From: Haemaphysalis longicornis
Lineage: Eukaryota; Arthropoda; Arachnida; Ixodida; Ixodidae
DNA: 64,000 bases
Reading direction: 5' to 3'
Assembly: GCA_013339765.2 (NCBI GenBank)
Contig: CM023449.1
Span: 14,421,811 to 14,485,810, forward strand
Under the pieces are notes generated by a model, which ran no database searches, was not told the DNA's origin, and was given only the letters and a program-made list of their open reading frames with translations. This document shows positions 49,383-58,165 of this stretch, piece after piece; positions within the stretch are counted from its first letter, which is position 1, and every line of letters begins with the position of its first letter. The position numbers and the translations under genes are program-made.

Positions 49383-51304
49383 GTGCGCTCTCAACTGTTC
49401 TTCGCAGAACGTGGTGTTACCACAGGATATGAAAACTGGCCGAGTACGAGACAAACGACCACATTTCAGTCGCCGCTTTGTGTGCTGGTGAGGCTGCTCT
49501 CTGCTGACATTATTTTCCCGAACTCTAAGCTTCTGAGCATGGTTAATAAGTCGCTCTCCTCGGATGAACAAAACGCGTTGGTCGACATCCTTTCTCGACA
49601 TGCCTCTGTCTTCGACTTCGCTGCGGATTTCTCTCAGGCGGCACTTCCAGCCTCCCGCACTCGTTCACACTATAGATACGGGTCGGCGCACCCCGTTCGA
49701 CAGAAACCTTACAGGGTGGCACCATCTGAACGAAAGATAATCTCTGAGCAAGTCACAGAGATGTTACAAAAAGGTGTCATACGTGAGTCGGCCAGCCCAT
49801 GGGCAGCGCCTGTGATCCTCGTACAAAAGAAAGATGGTACCTGGAGGTTTTGTGTGGACTACCGACGTTTAAACGCCATCACCAAAAAAGACGTCTATCC
49901 GCTGCCCAGAATTGATGATGTCATAGATTGCCTGCACTCTGCATCTTATTTTTCGTCAATAGATTAAAAATCCGGCTATTGGCAGATCCCCATGGACCCA
50001 AACCACCGAGAAAAAACAGCCTTCCGTCACTCCGGACGGTCTTTTTGAATTTAACGTGATGCCATTCGGTCTCTGCAATGCGCCAGCGACATTCGAACGG
50101 TTCATGGACACAATTCTGCGCGGCCTGAAATGGGACGTATGTCTGTGCTACCTCGACGACATAGTAGTCTTCGGACGAACTTTTTCACGAGCACAACGCA
50201 CCGACTCGAGACAGTCCTCAGCTGCTTAAAAGGCGCCGGATTGGTGTTGAACTCCAAGAAATGTCATTTTGGTGAGCGTCAAACACTGGTTTTGGGACAC
50301 CCTTGTTGATAAGGATGGCGTGAGACCGGAACCCTCAAAAGATCGCCGCTGTTGAGAGATTTAAGCCACCCCAATCAGTGCGAGAGCTCCGTAGCTTCTT
50401 GGGGCTTTGTTCATACTTCCGTCGTTTTGTGCCCCGCTTTGCAGATTTGGCGTCTCCCCTCACTAGCCTCTTGCACAAAGATACTGCCCTTACCTGGACC
50501 GCCGAGTGTGAAGCCTCGTTCTCCCACCTTAAATATCTCCTCACGTCGGGCCCTATCCTTCGCCACTTTGACCCTGGCGCTCCTACCGAAATACATGCGG
50601 ACGCTAGTGGTGTTGGACTTGGTGCAGTGCTCATCCAGCGGTATAACAGTGCCGAGCATGTGATCGCTTACGCCAGTCGTTGCCTCAGCAAAGCTGAGCG
50701 CAACTACACAGTCACCGAGCAAGAATGCCTGGCTGTGAACTTCGCGATCAGCAAATTTTGTTCGTACGTGTACGGCCGTCCCTTTACAGTCATCACCAAC
50801 CACCACGCGCTGTGCTGGTTGACCGGCCTCCGTGACCCTAACGGCCGATTAGCAATGTGGGCCTTAAAGCTCCAAGAGTACGACTTTGTTATTGCCTACA
50901 AGAGTGGTCGTCGGCACGCAGACGCTGATTGTCTTTCCCGGCTGCCAAATTCGTGCACTGATCGGGAAGAAGACCATTTCGACGACTGTTTGGCAGCTGT
51001 AGACACAGAATTCCCCGATGTTGCTACCTTCCGTTCAGAACAGCAGAAAGACCCAAGCATCCAGCACCTGTTCGCTGCTGCTGCTGATCCTACGGCTCCC
51101 CGGCGCTACTCGTTGCATGATGGGCTACTCTACAAGATTAACTACATGCCTAGGGGAGCACGTTTTCTTCTTGTCGTGCCAAAACCTTTGCGTGCTACAG
51201 TTCTACGCACCATGCATGACGATGTTACAGCCGGTCACATGGGTTACGTAAGAACTTTACACCGTACCCAAGAAAGATTCTTCTGGCCGAAAAATGCGCC
51301 GTGA
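49383..51304 (+). pseudogene. pol: Gypsy reverse transcriptase and RNase H, broken
   Basis: RT starts with the spacer containing [18 protein letters not shown] and has the blocks [37 protein letters not shown], a TAA at about 49965-49967 just after SSID, then [26 protein letters not shown] and YLDD at 50149-50160. Frameshifts occur near 50030, 50185-50200 and 50290. From 50378 a 308-codon frame holds the RT thumb and RNase H (EIHADASGVGLGAVL, ERNYTVTEQECLAVNFAI, VITNHHALCWL) and the first half of the HHCC zinc motif (HDDVTAGHMG). The product would copy genomic RNA and remove it. Confidence 0.9.
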
Positions 51305-52429
51305 AGTTCAACAATATGTCTCGAGTTGCCTCCGATGTCAGCACTACAAGCGCCCTACGAGCATTCCATCTGGGCTACTCCAACCTATAACACATTCTTG
51401 TTTCCCCTTTGACCAAGTCGGCATTGATTTAATCGGACCGTTTCCACGCTCTTCGACTGGTAATCGCTACATCATTGTCTGCGTCGACCACCTGACGCGT
51501 TACGCAGAAACTGCGGCTGTCGCAGCTGCGAAGGCAGACATCGTTTCGACATTCCTGCTCCGGTTCGTCATCCTTAGCAATGGTGCTCCCCGCGTGATTA
51601 TCAGCGACCATGGACGTCAGTTCGTCGCTGATGTTGTGGAAGACTTGCTGCGTCTTTGTTCAACTCACTTGCGTCACTCGACACCCTATCATCCCCAGAC
51701 AAACGGCTTGACCGAGCGTACCAACAGGACTCTCACCAACATGATTGCGATGTATGTTGACTCTCGCCACAAAAACTGGGATGAGATTTTGCCGTTCATC
51801 ACATACGCTTATAACACGGCCCAACATGAGACCACTGGCTACAGCCCGTTCTATTTGCTCTACGCCCGTACACCTCCTAACACCCTGGATACAATGTTGC
51901 CCTTCTCTTTAGGTCACGACCCATCCGTTTCGCGCACCCTCTGTCTATGTATCATCTTGACGAAACAGCGTAAAAAACGGGGACACTAGGAGAGAAAGAC
52001 AACAGCGTCGTCCTGTTGTCTTTCTCTCCTAGTGTCCCCGTTTTTTACGCTGTTTCGTCAAGATGATACATAACCAGTACCAACTCGCCCAAATGTTGAT
52101 CCTTCTACACCCTCTGTCTCGCTGAAGAAGCTCGTCGCCTCGCTCGTTTACGTACCCTGGCCTCCCAGGGCCGCTCAAAACGCCTTTACGACAGTCGGCA
52201 CCGTGCGGTTTCGTACGCTAAAGGCGACATGGTATTGTTGTGGACGCCTGTACGCAAACGGGGCCTGTACAGCAAGTTCTTGTCGCATTACACGGGACCA
52301 TACGTTGTCGTCGATCGGTTGAGTGATGTCACCTACGTTATCTCGCGCGTAATGACACCTGGACGGAGAAGCTGCAAGACTGAACTCGCCCACGTCGCCC
52401 GGTTGAAGACATTCCACCCTCGCCTGTGA
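51294..52429 (+). pseudogene. pol: Gypsy integrase, interrupted by a palindromic insertion
   Basis: The frame begins after a one-base excess in an A5 run (51290-51294) that splits it from the RNase H frame. It contains the CxxC of the zinc motif (CLRCQHYKR), then a D,D35E core: Asp in VGIDLIGPF at 51426, Asp in IISDHGRQF at 51606, and Glu in GLTERTN at 51714. All three catalytic residues are present. At 51946 the frame enters a 162-bp insertion and stops. The C-terminal DNA-binding domain continues after it (FLSHYTGPYVVVDRLSDVTY, ending LKTFHPRL before TGA at about 52427). No chromodomain seen. Confidence 0.9.
51946..52107. mobile_element. 162-bp foldback insertion with 11-bp target duplication
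   Basis: 60-nt arms 51946-52005 and 52013-52072 are perfect reverse complements around a 7-nt loop, followed by a unique 35-nt tail (52073-52107) containing CCAACTCGCCCAA. Host sequence CACCCTCTGTC is present at both sides (51935-51945 and 52108-52118), a perfect 11-bp duplication. The insert interrupts the Gypsy integrase frame. No protein is encoded. Confidence 0.9.
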
Positions 52430-52463
52430 CTTCCTCGTGCCTCGCCCGACGGGCTTCGTCTGC

Positions 52464-52474
52464 GAAGGGGGAAA
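52464..52474 (+). promoter_or_regulatory. Polypurine tract of the Gypsy element
   Basis: GAAGGGGGAAA immediately precedes the 3' LTR, the usual primer for plus-strand DNA synthesis. Confidence 0.8.
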
Positions 52475-52660
52475 TGTCACGCTCGAAACTGTACAGCGCT
52501 AGACTAGTCGCGACCAATCCCCAAGCGGGGTATGCGTCAAGGGGTGGAGCAGAAGAAGAAGTGGAGGACGAACCGCACTCGTACTGACCGCAGGATTGGT
52601 GGCCGCCTCCTTCAACGCTCTTATTCCTATTCACGGATTTAATTAAACCCTTTGCACCGT

Positions 52661-52664
<4 letters not shown>
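52475..52664 (+). repeat. 3' LTR of the Gypsy element
   Basis: Starts TGTCACGCTCG and ends GCACCGTAACA; matches the 5' LTR except for three substitutions and two one-base indels. Confidence 0.92.

Positions 52665-52742
<78 letters not shown>
52665..52742. repeat. (TA)n tract, right of Gypsy insertion
   Basis: About 39 TA units, presumably one tract with 47093-47131 before the Gypsy insertion. Confidence 0.95.
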
Positions 52743-52744
<2 letters not shown>

Positions 52745-52991
52745 CAGAACAGAGAGATACGGGACGAGGGACTCGGTAAAGATACATATCAAGGTTGCAG
52801 TCGCACCGGTTATGCGGAGATGTGGGTTCGAGTCCCGCTCCCGGAAAACGGCGGATTTTTTCTCGACTTATATTTTCGCTTATTTATCAATGAATCAAAA
52901 GAAACGTGACAAGCACACGTCATTCGGCCCTATTAAATATTTCGAAAAAAAAAAAAAAGCTGAATAGCACTGGCAATGACGACTGCAACCT

Positions 52992-52996
<5 letters not shown>
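52743..52996 (+). mobile_element. tRNA-headed SINE with an inverted copy of its 3' end near the 5' end
   Basis: A pol III B box GGTTCGAGTCC lies at about 52829-52839, followed by a TCTCGACTTATATTTTCGC body, an A run at about 52945-52958 and an end running into (TA)n at 52993. A 17-bp stretch near the 5' side (52787-52803) is the exact reverse complement of the 3' terminus (52980-52996). A good A box is not evident. Confidence 0.55.

Positions 52997-53031
<35 letters not shown>
52997..53031. repeat. (TA)n tract
   Basis: TA repeat joining the SINE end and the 3' end of the Penelope-like element. Confidence 0.9.
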
Positions 53032-53035
<4 letters not shown>

Positions 53036-53070
53036 TTGAGTCACCACGACAAACATAACAACATTTAATA

Positions 53071-53104
53071 CGACGTTTCGGCTGGGATCCAGCCTTTTTC
53101 AAGT
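53071..53104 (-). ncRNA. Hammerhead-like motif of the Penelope terminal region
   Basis: Minus strand reads CTTGAAAAA, then a hairpin GGCTGG-ATC-CCAGCC, then GAAACGTC. This resembles the hammerhead core (CUGANGA, stem II, GAAA, GUC) known to be carried by Penelope-like elements. The CUGANGA box is degraded here and the closing helix is not established, so catalytic activity is doubtful. Confidence 0.4.
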
Positions 53105-54286
53105 GAAGTACAAGAGTCGAATACAGGGTATATGTAGGCTCGTAGGGAGCGCTGTGAGCACGCGGACACATGATTTCAAAAGTGTACACGAAGGAAGTAC
53201 AGCTAGAAACAAGTGGAAAGAAACGTACTGCACGACTGGGCACGCAGGTAATCCATCTCAATACACAACGCGGCGAAAAGCAAAAGCGAGGCACTTAAGA
53301 AGCGTGTTTCCTTCAGCCATCGCCCACCCACGCACAGCAATATTAAGAAAAGTAAACAAATAAGGAAGGGGTACTGGGCATCTCACTCCAAAGGAGCGGA
53401 AACAACCTGCCGCAAAAGGCGGAAGCTTAGAATCGACAATTAGTCATCCAGACACTGGGGAACGCAAAATGGCAGAAGGCGACGTTGAAGTTCAAGAACC
53501 CAGGCGGGCGGATTAGCGAGGGGGCCGCGTCCTCAAAGGAAAATGCCGCCGCTTCCCGAGGAGACCAGATAATAGCCACAAATGGCTTATTCGCGGCCCG
53601 TGGCCCGGGCACAAGGCGGACAATGACGACCCTTCGATGGGCGCCGACGCCGACAGAGGTGTGCGGGAGCCACCCAAGAAGAGCACAGGTAGTGCGAGTG
53701 TCTTGAGAAAGGACACAAAAGGCAGGAAATAAACAAAGAAAGAGCACACAGGAAAAAGAGTTGAACGAGCTCCCGGCTAATGACATGAAATGGATAGATA
53801 CAACAATTTGTTAGCTTACATTTGATATTTTTGCAAGAAACAAGGGCTTGCACATTATGAAAAAAGTAAAACAAAGATGTGACGCACGTACGAGAACAAA
53901 TCTCCAGTGATCTAGGAAGAAAAATGACACTTCGTAGCTAGTCACCAACGGCAGCATGAATTCGCACACAGCATTCTTTAAACAAACTGACAAACGAAAG
54001 AACAAACAAACAATACACGCGCACAAATCGTAGAACATGGGGAACCATAGCCGTGAACAAAAATAGCTTACAAAGTGGCATTTCAGGCAAAAGAGCAATG
54101 AAGCATACGGAGAAAATAACTTATTCAGAACACTAGACCGAATAGTGCTTGGAAAGTGTAATTATGGGATGCAGCAAGATTTCGTGCATGAGAAGCAATA
54201 AAGCATACGGAAAAGTAACCTGCTGACAACGATGAACCATCCAACGCTTGAGAAGTGGTAACATGCGATACGTGCCGCTACGAGGT

Positions 54287-55048
54287 CTAGGTTTGAAGGC
54301 ACGACAGCCTTCCCGGAGACTGATTGATACCTTTTGTGTAAGTGTTGTATTTGTGGATCATATAAGATTCGTAGGCTTCCCTGTGGAAATGGGTTTTAAA
54401 TCCTGATTGGATCACTGTGGCCTTAAATTGGTCGAACGGGTGTTTCAAAGAGTTGATATGTTTTGTAAGGGGGAGATAAGGTTTTGTTTTTGCATCAGAT
54501 CTGTGATTATTGATGCGAGTTCTAAAAGAATTTTCAGTCTGTCCAATATATTGCTCACCACAAGCAACACATTCTAGGAGGTAAGCTATATTTGCAGTGT
54601 CACAATTAAAGCTGCCCCTGATCTGCATGGAAAAGTCAGATTCCCTGCTCTGAGCGCTTGTTGTTGGTGTCATCATCGGACACAATTTGCACCGGGGTTT
54701 TCCACATGGTATGGAACCTGTGAAACTAGTTTCTGTTGATCGAGATGATGTTACAATGTCTCTGGCGTTTCTTGCTCGGCGATACACCACGCGTGGTGGG
54801 TCTCGGATGACGTGCTTCATTCTTTCACTCTGGAGCAAGATGTTGTGGTGTCTTCTTAAAATTTCATTGACGTTTGGGCCAGATGCCGAATATGTCAGAA
54901 TCAGATTGGTTTGTGACCTCGAAGTGGAGGTTTCATTGCCACTAATAAGTCTAGAACGCTCCTTTTGTGATGCCTTCAATGAGTGGTAGTGGGTATTTTT
55001 GTCGTGCGAGGTCAATGCGGAGCTGATCACAATTAGAAGCGGAGTCAT
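54287..55048 (-). pseudogene. Penelope GIY-YIG endonuclease domain
   Basis: The 253-codon frame contains a linker with SGPNVNEILRRHHNIL, a Cys cluster IPCGKPRCKLCPMM, a RGSFNCDTANIAYLLEC segment and the nuclease core CGEQYIGQTENSFRTRINNH, followed by LTKHINSLKHP. The order CxxxxCxxC, then the Y...Y-G core with its Arg and His, matches Penelope endonucleases, which cut target DNA for reverse transcription. It overlaps the end of the RT frame in a different frame, so one frameshift near 54960-55000 splits what should be one polyprotein. The start codon in this frame is not meaningful. Confidence 0.88.
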
Positions 55049-55927
55049 TTTGGTTAGAGCAAATTCTGTGGAAGCATAGGGCCTGGCTGTATGGGATGGC
55101 CGTTTTGCAGTGTCTCACATGGCTGCTGTGAAAGTTCAAGAACTGGTGTCGGTCGGTGGGTTTTCTGTACATTGAAGTATCCAGTCTGTGTCCGTTAGTT
55201 GTTATTTGCACATCAAGAAAATTTATTGTAGAAGTTGAATACTCATGTGAGAATGAGATATCACTGTGAGCAATGTTGAAATCGGATATGAATTGATTCA
55301 GGGTTTCCTCACCATGAGACCAAACCAAGAAAATGTCGTCGACGTACCGCTTGTAAAACAGTGGTTTTAAAGGGAAGTTCTCCGAGAACTGTGTCTCAAG
55401 GGTTCCCATGAATATGTTTGCATAATTTGGGCCTATTTTTGTCCCCATAGATGTGCCACTTATTTGGACGTAGTGCTGGTTATTGAATTCAAAATCGTTT
55501 AATTCAAGTATTAAAGTTAATAGTTTGGCCAAAATGTTGCTGTCAACAGGTTTGTCCCCTTCGGAATTTTCGTAGGCTCTTATGTCGGATTCAATTCCAC
55601 CGGCGTGAGGTATGTTAGTATACAAAGAGGCTACATCTAATGTTACTAGGAAGGAGTTATCCGGTATCTTTGGGTCTTTTATTTCACTTAGAAAATGAGT
55701 AGTATCCTTAATGTACGAATTGAATGTGGGCGGGATACATTTACGTTATTATACGACAAATGTTTTAATAATTCTGCCCTTTTGTGCGAATGCAAGGCGT
55801 TCGGGATTTGGTGCGTATTAATAATTTTTTGTGTTGCTCGGGTTGCATTTCCGGGTTCTTTATAATTTTGTTTTGTTAATCGTGTGATCGATGTGAATAG
55901 CCAGACTTCTCGATATAGCAAGTTCAT
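54951..55927 (-). pseudogene. Penelope reverse transcriptase, N-terminus shifted
   Basis: The main frame is open from about 55743 with PPTFNSYIKDTTHFLSEI, VTLDVASLYTNIPH, QISGTSMGTKIGPNYANIFM, YVDD at 55346-55335 (KRYVDDIFLVW), INFLDVQI and TSMYRKPTDRHQFLNFHSSH. These are typical Penelope RT blocks; this RT class is related to telomerase. An upstream piece (55688-55927, another frame) ends LLKHLSYNNVN and joins after a one-base shift near 55743. The N-terminal extension is missing beyond 55930. Confidence 0.88.
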
Positions 55928-55930
55928 TTT

Positions 55931-56975
55931 TATTCTTTTTTCCTGTATGTATTTTTAACTTCACTCGACAAATGGTCTAGAGTTACACTATTACAACGCG
56001 TGAATTTAGATTTCCCATTGTGCGTTATTGTGCAAATGCCAGGCATTACAAAGATAGGGATCTGGGGTATTACCAAAAAAATGCTGACGGATTAATATTT
56101 ACATTCCATATTTTTTGCTTACTCCCAGCCGCACTTGCATTTTAAACTATTCATTTGAATCACACCATGTTCCAGGGCTATATACAGGGCCCTGTTTCGG
56201 CCAGGATTTCTGCGTTGATGCCGAAGACATGGTTGCTGGCGTCTGGTTTCATTTTTTTTTTCTGCAGGTGAAGTAGCCTTTATTTTTTAGTATTTCTCAG
56301 GGCTTCCTATTTATTCGAAGCCGCAGAACTGTTCTCGCACGGCTCGCTTCGCGTAGTCACGCTGGCCCTGCGTAGGGGATACGCGGACCGGCGGAGCACG
56401 GTACGAGCAAAAGATGGGGCGCGGATCGACAGGGGGCGCCGCTGGTTCAAATTCAGTGGCGCCACCATACCAGCGCACGAGGCCTATATTCAAATGATAA
56501 TAGAATGGAAATTTGTATTACATGGCCCGCATAAAAAGTTAACAAATTGTTATAAATGATGCAGTGAACATGTCGTACACGAAATAAAAAAATGTTTATT
56601 GCACTCGTTTTATACTGTTTTACTATTGCACTGTTGCCACGCTGTCTCGTTGTGTAGGCACCTTAACGCTGGGTTCCGACGTTGTTCACTTCATCAGCAC
56701 CGGAAGCGGATGTTACGGAAAATATTCCGAAGCGCATTGACTGAGGTTCAGCCGTCATGATCAGCCAGGATTCTTGCGATGCGATCGTTGACATCTTGGT
56801 ATTTGCGTGCGAGCCGTGGGGGGTGCTGTCCGACGATGACTACTACTACCATCGTGAAAAGTGACAACGGAGAATGTTAACAAAAGGCCCCACAAGACTT
56901 TTTTGGCTTGGGCTGGCCATAATATGTATTCAGTGCAGTGAAGTAAAGAATGTTATTATTAAAAAAAAACAATTA
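55931..56975. other. Unassigned intergenic DNA
   Basis: No gene recognised. The 56311-56493 minus frame is open but without family signature. Confidence 0.5.
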
Positions 56976-57220
56976 CCCGCCGCGGTGGCAGCAGTAGATA
57001 TGACGTTGTACTGTTGAGCCCAAGGAAGCGGGTTCGATACCGCGCCGCGGCGGCCGCTTTCCCGATGGAGGCGAAAAGCGAAAACGTCCGTGTGTTCGAG
57101 ATTTCGACGCACGCACATTAAACATACCCAGGTGGTCAAAATGAATTCGGAGCCCTCCACTACGGCGCGCCCCGTCACCTGTTTAGCGTCGGCGCGTTAA
57201 ACCCCCACAATCAATCAAAT
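56976..57220 (+). mobile_element. Ruka-like SINE, full length but diverged
   Basis: Starts CCCGCCGCGGTGGCAGCAGT (degraded A box), has B box GGTTCGATACC at 57031-57041, the body block GGCCGCTTTCCCGATGGAGG and GGAGCCCTCCACTACGGC, and a CAATCAATCAA tail near 57210. Same family as 28541-28776 and 44555-44692. Confidence 0.82.
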
Positions 57221-57244
57221 CAACAAATAAACAATTTCAAACCT

Positions 57245-57345
57245 AATGCAATGCCTTGTGGTGTGTCCTTCAGTGGTTACATAGAAAGAAACCTCCAGCT
57301 TAGCTATGGTTCAAGCCTTGCGCGAGTCAGTGCAAGCTTCGCCAA
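57245..57345 (+). repeat. Interspersed repeat, copy 3
   Basis: Shares TCCTTCAGTG, AGAAAGAAA and GGTTCAAGCCTTG with the minus strand of 5885-6091. Only the 3' half of the repeat is present. Confidence 0.5.
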
Positions 57346-57449
57346 TTTTTATTTTTTTTCGCAGACTGAAAGTGGGGGTACGGGTTGTATTCAAGGACAG
57401 GTTATACACGCAAAAATACGGACGTACACCGCCTCAACAGCCCTGACGA

Positions 57450-58165
57450 TCACCGCTTGAAGAAGTGCAGGTCGCGCTGACCTCTCCACCCCCCCCCCTT
57501 TCCTCCAAAGAAAAAAAAATAGCTCTTTATGCATACCTGCTGGTCACACAGACCTCCACACGCCCTCCTAAATAGCCGTAACGAATTTATCATTGTAAAA
57601 ACCAGCGTCAGACCAGCTTTCAACTCCAATTTCCGGTCAGGGATTCCAGGCTTTTGTTCACCCGATCGCGCTGTAACGAAATTCATGTGACGAAAAAGCG
57701 CCTTGCAGGAGAGTTCCCATCTCGAGATGCCACTGTACCAAAGGGCCGGTGTGACGAGTTGGCCTATGAGGAGTTTTCCGGTGACGAGTGGGCTTGTGAC
57801 GAGTGGGCTCGTTCCCATCGGACGCATTCTTAGCTGATCCTGCGGCACTCTTCCATTCGAGAAGGCCTGTATCCTAATGTCGCGCGAAACGACAAACCCC
57901 TTTGCATTTGCCGCAATACAGTGCCCACAAAATTGCTTCAGTGTCTGGGCCTTCGTTAGGGGAACGTTCGAGCAGCTGTTAACTGATTGGTGGTCCTTCC
58001 CACCTGCTAGTCGGGACAAATGGCAGTAGAGATGTTTTGGGCGCTGATCCTCAGTGCTGTGGTCCTGCTGCCATGTGACAAGCAGCGTGTGCCGTTTGCG
58101 GTTTGAAACTAATGTTCCCGTGAGTTCTGGTGGGCACGCCAGGATCGGTGACCCTCTCGTGTTCT
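57450..58165 (-). CDS. Long open frame without ATG start, family unknown
   Basis: The minus-strand frame is open for about 238 codons from 58165 to a TGA at 57452-57450. It begins NTRGSPILACPPELTGTLVS, includes LLVTWQQDHSTEDQRPKHLY and RDIRIQAFSNGRVPQDQLRM, then a short duplicated unit (TSPLVTSPLVTG), and near the end a run of Phe codons across an A-rich tract. No ATG lies before the middle of the frame, so if coding it is an exon or part of a transposon protein rather than a complete gene. Composition is protein-like in the first 150 codons and poor at the end. I recognise no domain. A repeat-derived frame is the most likely alternative. Confidence 0.25.

Larger units (their letters stand above)
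47132..52664 (+). mobile_element. Ty3/Gypsy LTR retrotransposon, 5.5 kb, recent but broken
   Basis: Two 190-bp LTRs (3 substitutions and 2 one-base indels between them) bracket gag, protease, RT, RNase H and integrase in the Gypsy order. Insertion was into a (TA)n tract, so the target duplication (ATAT) cannot be read uniquely. A purine tract precedes the 3' LTR. The internal region has many frameshifts, one stop and a palindromic insertion in the integrase, although the LTRs are about 97-98% identical. Confidence 0.92.
53032..55930 (-). mobile_element. Penelope-like element (RT plus GIY-YIG), 5'-truncated
   Basis: On the minus strand the order is RT, then GIY-YIG endonuclease, then a long 3' region of about 1.2 kb that ends beside a TA tract. 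Both domains are diagnostic of Penelope-like elements. Near the 3' end a short GC hairpin followed by GAAACGTC occurs, a feature of the terminal repeats of this class. No second terminal repeat is found at the upstream (55.9 kb) side, so the copy appears 5'-truncated. Frameshifts separate the coding parts. Confidence 0.88.

Noticed and set aside
47132..52664. Endogenous retrovirus with envelope gene
   Set aside because: No frame lies between the integrase end (about 52429) and the 3' LTR; only gag and pol domains are found.
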